DNA of 64,000 bases from Akanthomyces muscarius (GCF_028009165.1 NC_079244.1:372001-436000); one strand, 5' to 3'. Shown: positions 1 through 11,504, counted from the stretch's first letter. Notes: generated by a model not told the origin, from the sequence alone. Numbers and translations: made by a program.

Positions 1-807
1 AATTAAGCGAATTCGGCGAACAGAATATTGCTACGAAGTACTTGTGGAACAATCTAATGGGGTATTACCAAGGATGCTTACAAGTTAGTCACATGGCTGC
101 GGCCCTAGACTGGATTAGTTGGAACTGATGTGAGAACTGGAAGAAGCTGGAAAATAGGAAAAAAGAGCAGACCAGATTACTGCGCCTCTCGGAGCAATCT
201 GGTATTCGACGCAGTCGTTCATATTCCAGCCCTGTCCTGGTGGATAATCCAAGATATAGCTGCGCGGTCACCTACCTGCTCGGCCCCTTGGCCACTTGGC
301 GTGGGCTTGGTAACTACAGATATGTTTTAGCGAAATAAGTTATTGGGGAGTTCTGGGCACAATTGTTGCTGTGTTAGGAGGTTCGTTTCAATAAAGTGAC
401 GAAATTTTAATGACCAAGGTTTCCCAAGGCACAACCGGGCTACCCTCTCTTACAGGCATTCACGCTATTTGACTATGCACACCTCTAGAACTTCATGCTC
501 CCTCAGCAAACCTATAATAGAGGAATTTATAGTTTACAATGGCGGAAACAACTCTCACCTGCCATTTTCGGCAATATCCAAGACGCCAAAAATAACTCTA
601 AGCACAGGCTCCGGCACTTGTTTGGGAGCAGGGCGGGACCCTCGGGGAGCTAGAGCCCAGACGCCCTGACGCAACTCGCTGCTCATTCCGGAGTACGATA
701 TACGGGAAGCTGGTACGAGAATATTGAAAAAATAGTTCAACAGTAATGTGAAGAATATCTCTGCTTTCCAGTTTAGCCGTGTGCGCCCAACTTGTTCCAG
801 CAAAGAC
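1..807. other. intergenic, no gene seen
   Basis: No open frame here has fungal coding character or a recognisable domain. The last part leads into the promoter of the Cry-like gene. Confidence 0.6.
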
Positions 808-815
808 TTATAAAG
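808..815 (+). promoter_or_regulatory. TATA box of the Cry-like gene
   Basis: TTATAAAG lies about 150 bases before the ATG at 966. It is followed by a CT/CA-rich leader of the kind seen in well-expressed fungal genes. This is a by-eye call. Confidence 0.5.
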
Positions 816-965
816 GGACGACTTCCTCATCGTTTGAGAACCCTCTTCTCTACCCTCAAGCAAACTTACACCTTCATCTCTCAAGCAAGAGTCCGTCTTC
901 TTTTCCTATTATGTAGGATTTCCAACTCATATCCCTTTATCATCAAGATCTTTACATCTGCGAAA

Positions 966-2464
966 ATGAAGATTGATTCTGATGCCGCCCTCGGTTACGC
1001 AAACGCTGCGCTCACTGCTGCTAAAGGTGGCGTGAACTTGGATATCAAGGATAGCAACGCCATATTCCAATACATTTTCTCCATCTTTTCCATCGGCGCT
1101 GGCCTTGTTCCTGTCGTTGGACCTCTGTTTGGAACAATTGTCGGGCTTATCGGCCAAGTTGCATTTCCCAAGACAACCGATCCCAATGCCGTCTGGAACA
1201 GCCTCCGCGAGAACGTTGAGAATCTGATTGGTGCAAAGATCCAAATCAATCAGATTCATATCTTTAAAAACAAGATTGATGGCTTTGCCTCAAACATGCA
1301 GGCCTTCACCCGTGTCTGGAACGACCATGAGAAGGCCACCGGAGACTCCAAAGCAAAGCAGGCCGAAACTCTACGCACGCATCACATTGCCTTTCTAGCC
1401 GTGCTGCGGGCTGGGATCCCAGAATTCCAGAATGAGGACGCTTCCGTGCCCTCTCTTCCGTTGTTCGCCCAGGCTGCCAACATCCATCTCACGCTGCTCG
1501 CCGATGGCATCAGGCACGGGGCAGAGTGGGGATTCACCCCGGACTATGTCAACAACAGTCTGCAGCGCGAGTTCGGCGAGCTGACTGGATCTGTCAAGGA
1601 GAGCCGAGCTCTGGACGCAAAGTATCGTCGAGAGGATAAATCGAACCTGGAACTACTTCAAGACGCCATCAATGTCGGCGAGGAGGCAGGCTGGCCTGCG
1701 GAACTGCTTGACCGTGGAAAGTCGCACACGAGATTCTGGCTAAGCCAACAGCCCTGTCCAAACGAGCTGTCATCAACTATCCTACCTACGCAAACGATAC
1801 CTACGAGAAGGGCCGAAAGCTGGTCAAGCCTTACAAGCTTGGAAACTACCACGGTAAAGGCGTGAGTGAAGCACTGCAGTTCAATGCCCTCTCCGACTAC
1901 GACTCGACAATGATAAAGAGCGTGCTCACCTATGCTGAATTCTGGCCCTACCTTACCGGCAAGATGGAGATGCCCGACTCGGCCAAGAATGCGCTGGATC
2001 GCGAGATTTTCTCGGGGCCTTACGGTCGGTACACCACGGGCGCCACCTGGGACGCCTCCAAAGCACCGCCCGTGACGCCGCGCGGTGGCAACATTACGGC
2101 CGTGCGCGTGCGCTCCCAGGATGACATTGACGCTCTGCATGTGCAGTACGGAAGTTCGTGGGGTCCGTTGTTCGGGTCCCCAAAGGGCGGCGTGGAGGCT
2201 CTGGCGAACCTGGCCTTTGACGAGTACATTCAGTCCATCGACACGCACTACGGCTTCAAGCTCGGTCAGCTGACCTTCTTCTCCAATACTGACAAGACGC
2301 ATGGATGGTATGGAAACGGAAAAAACTCGCAGAACCAAACTCTTGTCAAGCACGAAGGCTTCGGGTTGACGAGCATGCACGTTACCAACTGGGAAGCCAC
2401 TAGCCCCACGGATTGCGAGGGCATCATCTTTGGCTTCAGGCCTTTGCTTAGCTCTTGGGCTTAG
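966..2464 (+). pseudogene. Cry-like insecticidal-type toxin gene (Endotoxin_N) with a frame break
   Basis: The first reading frame from the ATG at 966 resembles the N-terminal helical pore-forming domain of Bacillus delta-endotoxins (Endotoxin_N family). Visible family landmarks are VWNSLRENVENLIG, an arginine-rich helix before a GIPEF motif, and LPLFAQAANIHLTLLADGI followed by a W-G pair and a tyrosine. A hydrophobic stretch rich in Gly and Val (IGAGLVPVVGPLFGTIVGLI) precedes these. At about 1720 the coding signal moves to another frame, which then stays open to 2464. That second part of roughly 245 residues has no landmark I recognise. No GT-AG intron of plausible size bridges the change, so it is either a one-base indel in a pseudogene or an assembly error. 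The frame can be extended upstream to 792, but that part reads as leader. A Cry-like gene in a fungus suggests ancient transfer from bacteria; that is inference. Confidence 0.72.
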
Positions 2465-5400
2465 ATTCGGCCTTGATTTTGACTGTTCATGGCATACGCA
2501 TATATCTTGAAATTGAATATCTCCTAGTCCGTCGCAATAGGGCAACATTACGTGATGTCCTGCTTTTCTGCGATTGGCTTCAGGCCTATGTTGAAATGTG
2601 ATTCGTCTTGGCACTGCAACGTGGCATCTCAAATTTATAATTAGTAACTATCAGAGGCTTCTCTGTGCTAAACTAAGAAGCATGTCGGGATCTGGTGGCT
2701 AGCTGAATCCCTCGACTGCACTCTATTTAGTTGGGTTCTTGTGAGGGTGGGGGAAAGACCCGCGCCTGGTGCTACCCTGCATACGACAATAAATATATTA
2801 TAGACACGTAGCTACAATCCTTCAAATGATCTAGTGTATTCAAGAATCGAGACTGTAAGTAGATTTCTTTTTCTTTTTCAAAAATTGCAAAAAATACTCG
2901 CCCCGTGCCTTTCCCTGTTCTTCCCTCAACGTTGATTGGCGGTTTCAGGCATCATAAAAGGTTAACGTTTGAGTGACTTCAAACCGGGCTTGGTGACGCC
3001 GCGCGTCTGTCGCTGAGTTGAGAAGTGTCATAGAACGCAAGGGCTAATCAGTCATGTAAGAAGGAGCTAAAGCTCCGTCAACTTCGATTTTTGTATTATT
3101 TTGTCTAGTCAAGTGGATGGTGGCGTAGCTGACCGGCTTCAGGACGATTTTGGACAGTGAGATCTGTGTTTGGCGCCGGCGGGTGGGCAATGTGCAGAAA
3201 TAGTGCAGCTTCTTCCAGAATATGGCGTTTTGAGACAGCGCTATAGTCTTCTTCTCAAACATGGGAAGTTTTCTCTAGACCTCTCCCATATATGCTAGGA
3301 TTTTATTGATTTAATGCCAGCGGCTCATTTGCTAATTAGGCACACTTGGACTTGATTATTTTGGGTACGCATACGCCTTGTAGCGCCTCTTGTTAGAAGC
3401 TAGAACACCTCGATCAGCGTCAGGCCCCCTAGCACACTTTTCAGCGCCCTTCAACACGATTCAATGGCTATACCACTGGCTGCTCACAAAGCCCTGTTAA
3501 TAGCGTGTCTTTATTGACGTAGCATTGACAAGGAGCAGTACCCTCGCAGGTCTAGAGCTATTTGCTTATTATGGTTCATTACTCTTCAATGTTGGGAAAA
3601 GTCTCCTCTTGTGGTTCCTCCTAAATCAGCGCCGCCGTCTAGCAAAGCCCAGCTGACTTGCGCGAAATAAATAGGCCGACCTAATTGAATAGAATCTCCG
3701 AAGGCGCGCGCTTCGGCGCACAGCTGATGCACTTCGCTGAACTGATTCGCCACCATCCATTTGCCTTCTGTCAGCTGTTTGGCCCAGAATGCTTTATTTT
3801 CTTCTTTCACTGTGGTGCTTGACTGAGGTAGGACGTCCTCTGAACGTGACCACTCCAAGCTGTGTCACAGAGTAGCTAGAAGGTATGGAGATGCGTCGTG
3901 GCAACGGCCTCAAAATGCAAGGCCGCCTTGTTTTTTGCCCTGGACACTTGATAAGGGCGGGCATACGGCACGGGCCGTGATGTTCCGCTGGACTTTGACT
4001 TTCCTCTTCGGGGTCTTTTTTGCAACAGTAATCGGCGATGTGGTCGATCTAGTCATGTCCCCCACAGTGTTGCATGAGTCTAGACTGGTCGATATTGAAT
4101 AGGCAGGCAGGCAGGTATCCATGTGCAGGTTGCAAGTCAATTTGCCAAGGCATTCAGCTGAGGTGGCCACTGGGCTTCCAAGCTTCCTCCGGAGCAACGC
4201 TCCTGTCAATGGCGATGTGCCTTTGCGAGGCGAAGGCAGCGCCACATGGCCCGAAAGACATGGTTTTGGCCGATCTCGTCAATACTACAAGCTTTTTGCG
4301 AAGCCTCTGCTTCAGCCCCCAAGCCCCGCGATTCCCGCACGACACACATATGTGGTGACACTTCTCCCTTCTCTCAAGCCATCTCATCTTCATCTTCATC
4401 TGCCGCGACTGCCGGTGCGGAGTAACTTAGAGTAGGCAACGGGTAGCAAGGGTCAGGCACATCCGGCAGCGACCGCTAGTCACGGCAGCGTACTGGTCCG
4501 AGTATAGTTAATTCGCCGATCATCGCAAGTAGGCAAAAGGATAAGCCACTCACCAACGGCAAGTTCCATCGATAGCAAGTTCAGTGCTGAGTTCAAATGT
4601 GGCTTTCGCAGCTCGCTCTCTCACGACGCTCGCCTTTCCTTCAAATCCGATTCAGCCTCAGGAACGGCGGTGGTGATGATGTCACCACTTAGGGACGCTG
4701 CATTTTTGCCGAATATCCAGACAGTACAACTGTGTCCGATATTAGTTATACAGACACAAGGGCATTCCCCTCCCTTATTATTCCCCTTAAGCAACTTATG
4801 GTCGCAAGACTCCCCACACCCGGCGTCTCATTTGCTAACCGTTATGTGATCGACGGCATTGATTCGTCGGCGAAGCATCGACAGTTGGACTGGCCAAGAA
4901 GTTAGATTTTTGAGATCTCAGATTCAATATCACACCGCGGTCATGTCAAAAGCGGCACCTTTATTACATGTATACTGACCGCGCTGGGCTCGGTCAACGT
5001 CAGAGCCTCTTCAACTCCGTACTCCTTCCAGCCCAAATGCAGGAGGCCAAACAGCGCCGCCTGCTAAGTGGCTTGTTTTTGAGAGACGCCACGATGCAGG
5101 CTGGGCGAATGCCATGGCAAATTTAATCTCTCAGGAGGACGCCCAATTACTCGGCTGGGGCGGTGGCTGGGTTAGGCGGCGGTTTCTCGCTCGGAGAAAT
5201 GAAGCTTCATGGCTTGACTGGCTTCGTCCGATGTGCTACTAGTAATGAAGGCTGACCAAGGAGTAGAGCTTCCAAGAAAAATGCTGTGCAAAAGAAAACC
5301 GGGAAGATGCATTTCACTGGTGGCGCTTCACCCGGCAAGTCGTCAGCAATTCACATTACCACGTCGGAACATCGGCCTCCACTCAATCTTCAGCTCACAT

Positions 5401-5676
5401 GTTTCGCGGTACGACCAGCATCATCGTGAAGTCTTCAATCTCTTCATGTAGATCGTGCCATAACGGGGAGGCAGCGCCATGTTTGAGTAGTCCTGGCCAA
5501 TCCACGTCAATAAGATCCATGTCACGCAGAGTCTAGATTGGATGGCTTGCATTAGAGTCAATCCAAGAATCCTGACACTCGGCAGGTCTAGACACAACGC
5601 TTCGGCGCTCAATTCTTCTGCCGAAGTGGCTGTTTGGGCGAAGTAATGGATTGAGATTTAATGCCTTACAAAAAAG
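2465..5676. other. long intergenic region, no convincing gene
   Basis: About 3.2 kb. A 90-codon open frame on the minus strand (3586-3858) has no recognisable domain. A short degenerate sequence at 3183-3212 recurs at 7021-7050. The rest looks like AT/GC-mixed promoter or decayed DNA. Confidence 0.5.
3183..3212 (-). repeat. degenerate repeat, copy 1
   Basis: Thirty bases match 7021-7050 at 24 positions. Four of the six differences are transitions. On the minus strand both copies translate to KLHYFCT-x-PT, and weaker similarity seems to continue for a further 40 bases or so. The origin is unknown; it could be a relic of a mobile element or a duplicated gene fragment. Confidence 0.4.
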
Positions 5677-5684
5677 TATATAAA
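5677..5684 (+). promoter_or_regulatory. TATA box of the hydrophobin gene
   Basis: TATATAAA lies 125-132 bases before the hydrophobin ATG. It is followed by a CA- and CT-rich leader typical of strongly expressed fungal genes. Confidence 0.6.
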
Positions 5685-5808
5685 CCCTCCATCATCGCCC
5701 TTTTTGCCATCAATTCGAAAGCATCAGCACCTCATCAGCTACTCACTCAACAAATCAACTTACCAACTCTTACAAACACACTTTCTACCAACTCTCTCAA
5801 CTTTCAAC

Positions 5809-6166
5809 ATGAAGTTCTCCATCGCCGCTATCACCCTCGCTGCCGTTGCCATCGCCTCTCCCACTGAGATGGAGGCCCGCACCGGCGGCGGCAGCCCTCC
5901 CTCCGGCGGCGTCTGCAACGTCAACGGCAACAACAACGGCAAGGTAGTCTGCTGCAACTCTGCCATTCCCATTATCGGCCAGCTTCTCTGCAACGTCCTT
6001 GCCATTGGTAGCACTTGCACTGTCAACCAGTCGAGCTACTGCTGCAAGACCAGCGCCAACGTAAGTCAGCATTGATCAGTGGAAACGTGGATCGTACGAA
6101 ATACTAACATCTCTTTTCTAGGGCGGTCTCATCAATGTCAGCCTTCTCAACTGCGTCAGCCTCTAA
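5809..6166 (+). CDS. hydrophobin, small secreted
   Basis: Two exons, 5809-6060 and 6122-6166, flank a 61-nt GTAAGT...AG intron and give 98 residues. Hydrophobins self-assemble at air-water or cell-surface interfaces and coat conidia and hyphae. The first 16-18 residues (MKFSIAAITLAAVAIASP) form a secretion signal. The mature part has the eight-cysteine plan C, CC, C, C, CC, C with spacings 11, 11, 8, 7 and 15. The second interval of 11 is as in class II, while the short fourth-to-fifth interval is more like class I. It is therefore best called an intermediate or atypical small hydrophobin. The eighth cysteine is in exon 2 (NVSLLNCVSL), which confirms the splice. A Gly/Asn-rich stretch surrounds the first cysteine. 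Confidence 0.85.
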
Positions 6167-7241
6167 ATCAAAAACGGAAAAACGATAGAGTGGCATTTTA
6201 CGCTCATCAGCGTAGAGAATTGCAGTATCTAGTCGAGAAAATAGGGACTACAGCTTTGTGCGACCCTGACAGTCAAATTATATAGACATGAATACACAGT
6301 TTCCAGCTCTTTCGAAACAATTCCAATGTCACCGTGTGATCACGATGAGCCATGCCACTATCCGCCAAACTCATCTGTAATATTGGCAACACCCATACTC
6401 GCTTCTATTGCATGTCGCTGGTCCCAGGCTTCCAGGGTGAGAGGATGAGATTGTTCGCCTTCCAGGCGTACCGTAGTCGTCCGGCGTCTTCCCAGGCATC
6501 GCAACGCCAGGCAGATCCGTGACCATTCAGTCGTAAGCGTGGCCCACGCCAGCAACTCCGCCGATTCAAAAATTCGTCGGTCAACACAAGTATTCGCTAC
6601 CCTACAGAGCCACACGTTCATCTGGTCTGCGTTCAATCGTCGATATCTCAATACCAAGTTCAAAGGCAAAACGTCAATTGTGGAAAGAAAGCAAATACAT
6701 TACCTTATTCGCGGCCCAGCTGAGCACACAATTTGATGTTAGCTGAAAGGCTGGAAATGAGCGACGCATCAGACTTCTGTCCCGTGCAGAGTTGACCGTA
6801 CATGTGCATTACGCGTATGCTGCGTAATAGTTTGTGGTCTTCGCTTACAAATTCGAATTTCGTTTTTGTTTTGGTGCATTCATGAAGAGCAGCCTCTTCG
6901 CGAGGTCTTTGCGGTCCTTTTTCTCTTTGATGCTATCTCACATCCTCGATAATTCTGCTGATGAGGCAGTTTTGGGAAGGTTTCGAGACTAGAGCTGGGC
7001 TGGTTAGCTTGCATGGGCGTGTCGGCCATGTACAAAAGTAGTGTAGCTTCACTTGCGTACCCAAAATAAGCAAGCCATCTACGTTGACAAGCCGCACCAT
7101 GCCACCACAAAAAGAAGTTGAGCCGCCGGTACCAAAGCAACCAAAACTTGGCATCTACGGATGTCTTAAAGAGACATCAAATCTTCTGTTGAACAACAAG
7201 CGAAGCTCCTCTTCTAAAACGCCTTTCTAGCCACAACCGCC
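6167..7241. other. intergenic, contains repeat copy 2
   Basis: No supported gene was seen. Minus-strand frames around 6880-7154 overlap the degenerate repeat at 7021-7050. The last 100 bases are the leader of the downstream gene. Confidence 0.5.
7021..7050 (-). repeat. degenerate repeat, copy 2
   Basis: Partner of 3183-3212, with 24 of 30 bases identical. Both are in the same orientation and flank the hydrophobin gene at about 2.6 and 0.9 kb. Confidence 0.4.
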
Positions 7242-8099
7242 ATGGCTACTGCAGCAGACTACGAGCGCCTCGGCGTCTGGGCCGAACTGCTCAACCCAGA
7301 CGCCAACATCGACCGTCGCGGTTCCAAACGCGTCGTCGAGATGCAAGTCCTCTCGCTCGGTCTCCCCCGCACGGGCACCTTGTCCATGCGCGAGGCCTAC
7401 TCCATCCTGGGCTACGAACAGCCATACCACTACGCCAGCATCGCCACCAACTGCAAGGACGCCGACATGTGGAACGAGGCGATGCGCGCCAAGTTCCACG
7501 GCAGGGGCAAGCCCTACGGCCGCGCCGAGTTTGACCAGCTCCTCGGCCACGCGGCGGCCATCACGGACACGCCCGGCTGCGTCTTCTGGGAGGAGCTCGT
7601 CGAGGCGTACCCCGAGGCCAAGGTGGTGCTGGTCGACCGCGACGAGGACAAGTGGCTAGTGAGCGTGGGCGGGCTGATTGACGGTGCGCTGAATCCGTTT
7701 GGGCAGTACGTGCTGCGCTTCACGGATCCGTTCTGGTGGGGGAGGATTCTAACGTGTGGCCGGCTCTGGATCGGCGGCTACTTTGGGTCCGTCAACCCGT
7801 CCACGGCCAAGGCGAATGCGCGCGCGGTGTATCGCAAGCACAACGACGCGGTGCGCAGAGCAGTGCCGAAAGACAGGCTGCTAGAGTACAAACTCGGGAG
7901 TGGGTGGGAGCCGCTGTGTAAATTTCTCGGAAAGGAGGTGCCTGATGTGCCGTTCCCGCACCTCAACGAAGCCGATGTCCTCGCTAATGCATTTGGAGCG
8001 GCTATTGGTAAATCGCTGAGGAACTCTGCGCGCAACATTCTGATAGTCGTCGGTGTTGCAGGAGGTGCCGCATGGGGCTTGTCGAAGATGCTTTCCTAG
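7242..8099 (+). CDS. Sulfotransfer_4-family protein with C-terminal membrane anchor
   Basis: Single-exon gene of 285 residues. These fungal proteins are often mislabelled NAD-dependent epimerases, but they belong to the P-loop sulfotransferase-like Sulfotransfer_4 family. The nucleotide-loop-like motif SLGLPRTGTLSMREAY is near residue 38. A conserved DTPGCVFWEELVEAYPEAKV segment and the strand VVLVDRDEDKW follow. An Ala/Gly-rich hydrophobic tail of about 20 residues (ILIVVGVAGGAAWGL) would anchor it in a membrane. The start at 7242 (gccATGgct) has good context and puts the family's N-terminal D-ERLGVWAEL-like stretch in place. The substrate is unknown; large paralogous families exist in ascomycetes. 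It has no obvious functional link to its neighbours. Confidence 0.75.
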   Translation: MATAADYERLGVWAELLNPDANIDRRGSKRVVEMQVLSLGLPRTGTLSMREAYSILGYEQPYHYASIATNCKDADMWNEAMRAKFHGRGKPYGRAEFDQLLGHAAAITDTPGCVFWEELVEAYPEAKVVLVDRDEDKWLVSVGGLIDGALNPFGQYVLRFTDPFWWGRILTCGRLWIGGYFGSVNPSTAKANARAVYRKHNDAVRRAVPKDRLLEYKLGSGWEPLCKFLGKEVPDVPFPHLNEADVLANAFGAAIGKSLRNSARNILIVVGVAGGAAWGLSKMLS

Positions 8100-8929
8100 C
8101 TGGCACGGTACGACGGATGGACATCGGTAGCGTGGGTATTCTGATTCTGCGCCTGAGAAGGTTGCGATTTGTACAATATGCAATTCTAGTATAATTTGAC
8201 TTTTTGTGCCGATCTTCTTTACAACATCGTGCTGGCAAGGCGCAATCAGGATGGTGGGTAGAAGGAGTCGGTCGCAGCGAACAAGCGTCACTATAAACAC
8301 ATGACAGCTCCCTCCCTTTGCCCTACAATTGGTCAACAATTTGCTGGTAGCGCATGGTCCGGCCTTTTTGGGTTAGCAGCTCTCCGAGGCTGTAAAGCAA
8401 CAGGGCGGGCTTGGCTGTCAGCACACCGCACAGCCACTGTCGTCAGGGCAAGCGATCGACAGAACCACCCGGCGATTTGGGCAATACCGACGCAGGAGTG
8501 ACAGGCTGTTGGCCAGTAATTGTCCAATGATGAGCTTTATTTGATGGGGCAATAAAGCCCAAGCCTTTGAGGCTGACAGATGGTTGTACTAGTACTAGAT
8601 CGCACAGTCCGTTGGCCGGAGACTTTTGCCTTAGCCACAACGTCATGCTCTGGCTTAGACAATGGAAACGAAGCAATGCCTTCACATCTGCCAACTATAT
8701 ATAGCCTCGTTGCTTCTCACACAAGCGCTCGGACTCAGAGCATCAGAGCAACATTTTTGACAGATTGCCGCTTCTTTTATCCCCCCGCTACACTTCTTCG
8801 CCAAGAAAAAAAGAACATACTGCCACCACAAACTGCCAGACAGTACGCATCGCCCCTAGCCACAAAGGCATGCTGTGAAAGCAACTAACTGTGGAAGCCC
8901 TAGCAAAATACATCATCGTTAACAGTACA
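8100..8929. other. intergenic
   Basis: No gene was seen. An alternating CTATATATAG at 8695-8704 may act as a TATA element for the downstream small gene, although it is about 225 bases before that ATG. Confidence 0.5.
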
Positions 8930-9220
8930 ATGGCCGCTACCATGGAGACGATGCCCACACAGGAGCCAGCCCCGAAGGCGCCGGTCGCTCTCGAGCGCCT
9001 ACGACCTGTTAGCCAGACTATTGAATGTCCGCACTGTGGGAAGCTTGTTAAAACGACAATTGAGGGTCGCGGCAAGGGCATGCAGCGTTTTATGGACGTC
9101 ATGTTCTGGCCCTTGCCTGGCCGCCGAAACTGGTGGGAAACCACCACTTGGCGCTGCGGCGCCTGCGAGGCGTCTCTGGCTTCACAGAAAAATGGCAAGG
9201 AACTCAAGGTGGCTCACTAA
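8930..9220 (+). CDS. small LITAF-like zinc-ribbon protein
   Basis: Single-exon gene of 96 residues. A Pro/Ala-rich N-terminus (about residues 1-32) is followed by ECPHCGKLVKTTIEG and later WRCGACEASLAS. These two CxxC knuckles are separated by about 40 residues, as in LITAF-like domains that bind zinc and sit on endosomal or plasma membranes. The middle segment (FMDVMFWPLPGRRNWW) is shorter and less hydrophobic than in typical LITAF proteins, so membrane insertion is uncertain. An upstream in-frame GTG at 8891 is ignored in favour of the first ATG. The domain call rests only on the cysteine pattern. It has no operon-like context. Confidence 0.6.
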   Translation: MAATMETMPTQEPAPKAPVALERLRPVSQTIECPHCGKLVKTTIEGRGKGMQRFMDVMFWPLPGRRNWWETTTWRCGACEASLASQKNGKELKVAH

Positions 9221-9546
9221 ATGATGTTTTCCACTGCTTCAGTCATTGTAAATTATTTGCTATTAGAGCGCGCGAGTCGTTAGTTGTGGCAATAGACAGA
9301 TACCAACCGTCTTGTTTCGAGCTTGTCAGCCTCTGTCGCGAATGTCGCGCCTCGACACCTAGAGTGGCTTTAATCCCGAGTGCGAGCGTTCACTAATCCG
9401 ATGCAGGTTCACAGCCACTCTCATCATGGGGGCAAATGAGCATAGCATCATCGTGTGAAACTTTTGATCGCACGGCAACCTCTAACGCTATCCACCGGCT
9501 AATTAACACTCGTTGGCTCCGTGGATGCAGTCGCGCGCTCCACGTT
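9221..9546. other. intergenic (convergent 3' ends)
   Basis: 326 bases lie between the 3' ends of the zinc-ribbon gene and the MFS gene. Nothing was recognised in it. Confidence 0.5.
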
Positions 9547-11504
9547 CTAGCTTGTACGTTCCGTCAAGACCTGATTCATCATGTCGCCGGCCTGCTTTTT
9601 TTCGAAAGTATTTCGCTCCCGCCGATAGCCCCCCAGCGCGGACAATACAGCGACTGCAGAGACGACACTTGCCGACACCATACCCTTGCGAAAGGCCTCA
9701 GAGTACGCTGTGCGTACTGCATCTCTTTCACTAGGTGAAAGATGTGTTAGTCCACCACCGGGGGTTGACAGGCCCTGCGGAGTGACAACACCAACTAGGT
9801 GCTTAGAGATCTCGTGATGCAGCAATACAGTCGACACAGATATGCCCAGGCTGCCTCCAAGGACCCTAAGCTGGGCCAAGGTTCCCTGAGCGGACGCTTT
9901 TCACGATGTCAGCTTATAATTACCACAAGAACAGTTCTGCACTACATACCCCGATCCTGAGGTGATGTCTCAACTGTCGCCATGATCGTCGCTGCAGTGG
10001 TCGTCAAGCCAAATCCCAGGCCGGGAAAGACAAGGAATCCTAGAGCTTTGACGTCGTCCGAGGGGCCGCGTACTGTCGTCAAAAGCCCGCATCCGAGAAG
10101 GACAAGACAGGTCCCGGCAAAAATAGTCTCCAGGGCGCGGCGACGACGCCGGTTGATTTTACCGGCAATCGCGCCACCAATGGCAGTCATCCCCAGCATC
10201 GGCAATAGCATTACGCCGCTGATCAGCGAGCTCTTCCCGCTTACCACCTGCACCCTTGTAGTGGCGGAAAATATAATGAGCACCAAGGGATATCCGGTCG
10301 TCATTGTGCTTAGCACCCCTGATGCGTAGGTTCGGTTGCGAAAGAGGGCAATGAGAAATGCGGGTGTAATGCCTGGCTTCAGTCTCTGGTCGACTGTGTA
10401 CTCCCATGCAAAGGGTACCGCCCAGCTACATATGCCAACTGTCAACGGGGCAATGAAAATAGCGCTGGTCCAGACGCGATCCCCAGACTCGCCAGAATTT
10501 TGAAACGCGAATACAACAAGAACCGCTGCAGAAATGAGTAGAAACGTGCCTAGGGCATCCAGTGATCTCCAAGACTGCTTCGGGATGTTGGGAAGGCTTC
10601 TTGCTGGTGGCCACAACAGTACAAAGGTTAGCGTGGATACAAAGCAGGTTGGACCACTGTATGACATTATTAGAGAGCCTGCAAAATTATATCAGGTTGC
10701 GGTTCATACGTACTTGATCCAAAAAACCCATCTCCAGCTTGCATAGTGCGTTAGGATGCCATCTAGTGTCGGGCCTAGGACAGAAGACCCGGCGATGACT
10801 ACTGCGACAATGGCGCTGATGTATTACTTGAGATGTACAGGGCAGACTTCAGGCAGCAATATCATGGGTAAAGAATAAAGTCCTTAATGGATCATGTATC
10901 AGCGCTGGATGGCGGAATTGTGGAATCGCGGGACTGTGACGAGGGAGCGCGAAATACATACCAGACCCGCCGATGCCCTGGAGAGCACGGAAGGCAATAA
11001 GCTGGGCAATGCTTTGTGAAAAGCCACACGCTAATGAGAAGGTAAAGAAAATAGTGTTTGCCGCAATTAAAGCATTGCGTCTCCCAACAATATTTGAAAG
11101 CTGGGCAAACGTGGCTGCGCATGCTAGATGTGCTAGCGAATAGGCAAGGGCTACCCAGTTGACCGACTGCGTTGCCTTGAACTCAGATCCAATAGTATAC
11201 AAACAAGTTGATACTACGGATGTATCAATCATAGAGAGAAACAGACTGAGGCAAATACTGCAGATAAAAGTCAGTACGACGTGGGCTTACGGAGCGCTTG
11301 GGTCGCGAACCCAACAGCCAGCACCCAGAAACGCCATTGCGGCACAGTGACATTATTGGGGCCCAAATCAGGCGACTGGTGATGCTGATCCAATGGTGGG
11401 GAATCCATGTCTTGTGAGGTAGGTGAAACTGCCTCTTTTGTTTCTGGTTGGCTTGACGAAGTCATTGGGGTGGTGGTAGGTGTAGATGTAGAACGCAAAT
11501 GCAT
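9547..11504 (-). pseudogene. MFS drug exporter (DHA2 type, 14 helices) with an in-frame stop
   Basis: Five exons on the minus strand: 11504-11311, 11257-10962, 10882-10714, 10656-9950 and 9896-9547. All introns are GT-AG (53, 79, 57 and 53 nt) and phases agree throughout, giving 572 codons. The protein is a DHA2-family proton-driven exporter. SLFLSMIDTSVVSTCLYTIG is helix 1, QLSNIVGRRNALIAANTIFF holds the loop 2-3 motif, ALQGIGGSG is motif B, and SSVLGPTLDGILTHYASWRW with VFWINGPT is the family's motif C region. PQDRA...QLRVLGGSLG follows near the end. Exon 3 carries TAA at 10824-10826 between VCPVHLK and YISAIVAVV, inside an otherwise conserved block. The product should therefore stop after helix 5 or so. 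It sits head-to-head with the broken PKS, so it was probably that cluster's exporter. The first donor is the weak GTTCGC. A sequencing error at the stop cannot be excluded. Confidence 0.75.

Noticed and set aside
1713..1750. A very short GT-AG interval that might splice out the Cry-like frame change
   Set aside because: About 31-38 nt is below the size of every other intron in the window (43 nt and up), and the neighbouring codons fit the family on both sides of a one-base shift.
1658..2632. 324-codon open frame antisense to the second part of the Cry-like gene
   Set aside because: No domain and lies over the sense frame; it is explained as a mirror of coding bias.
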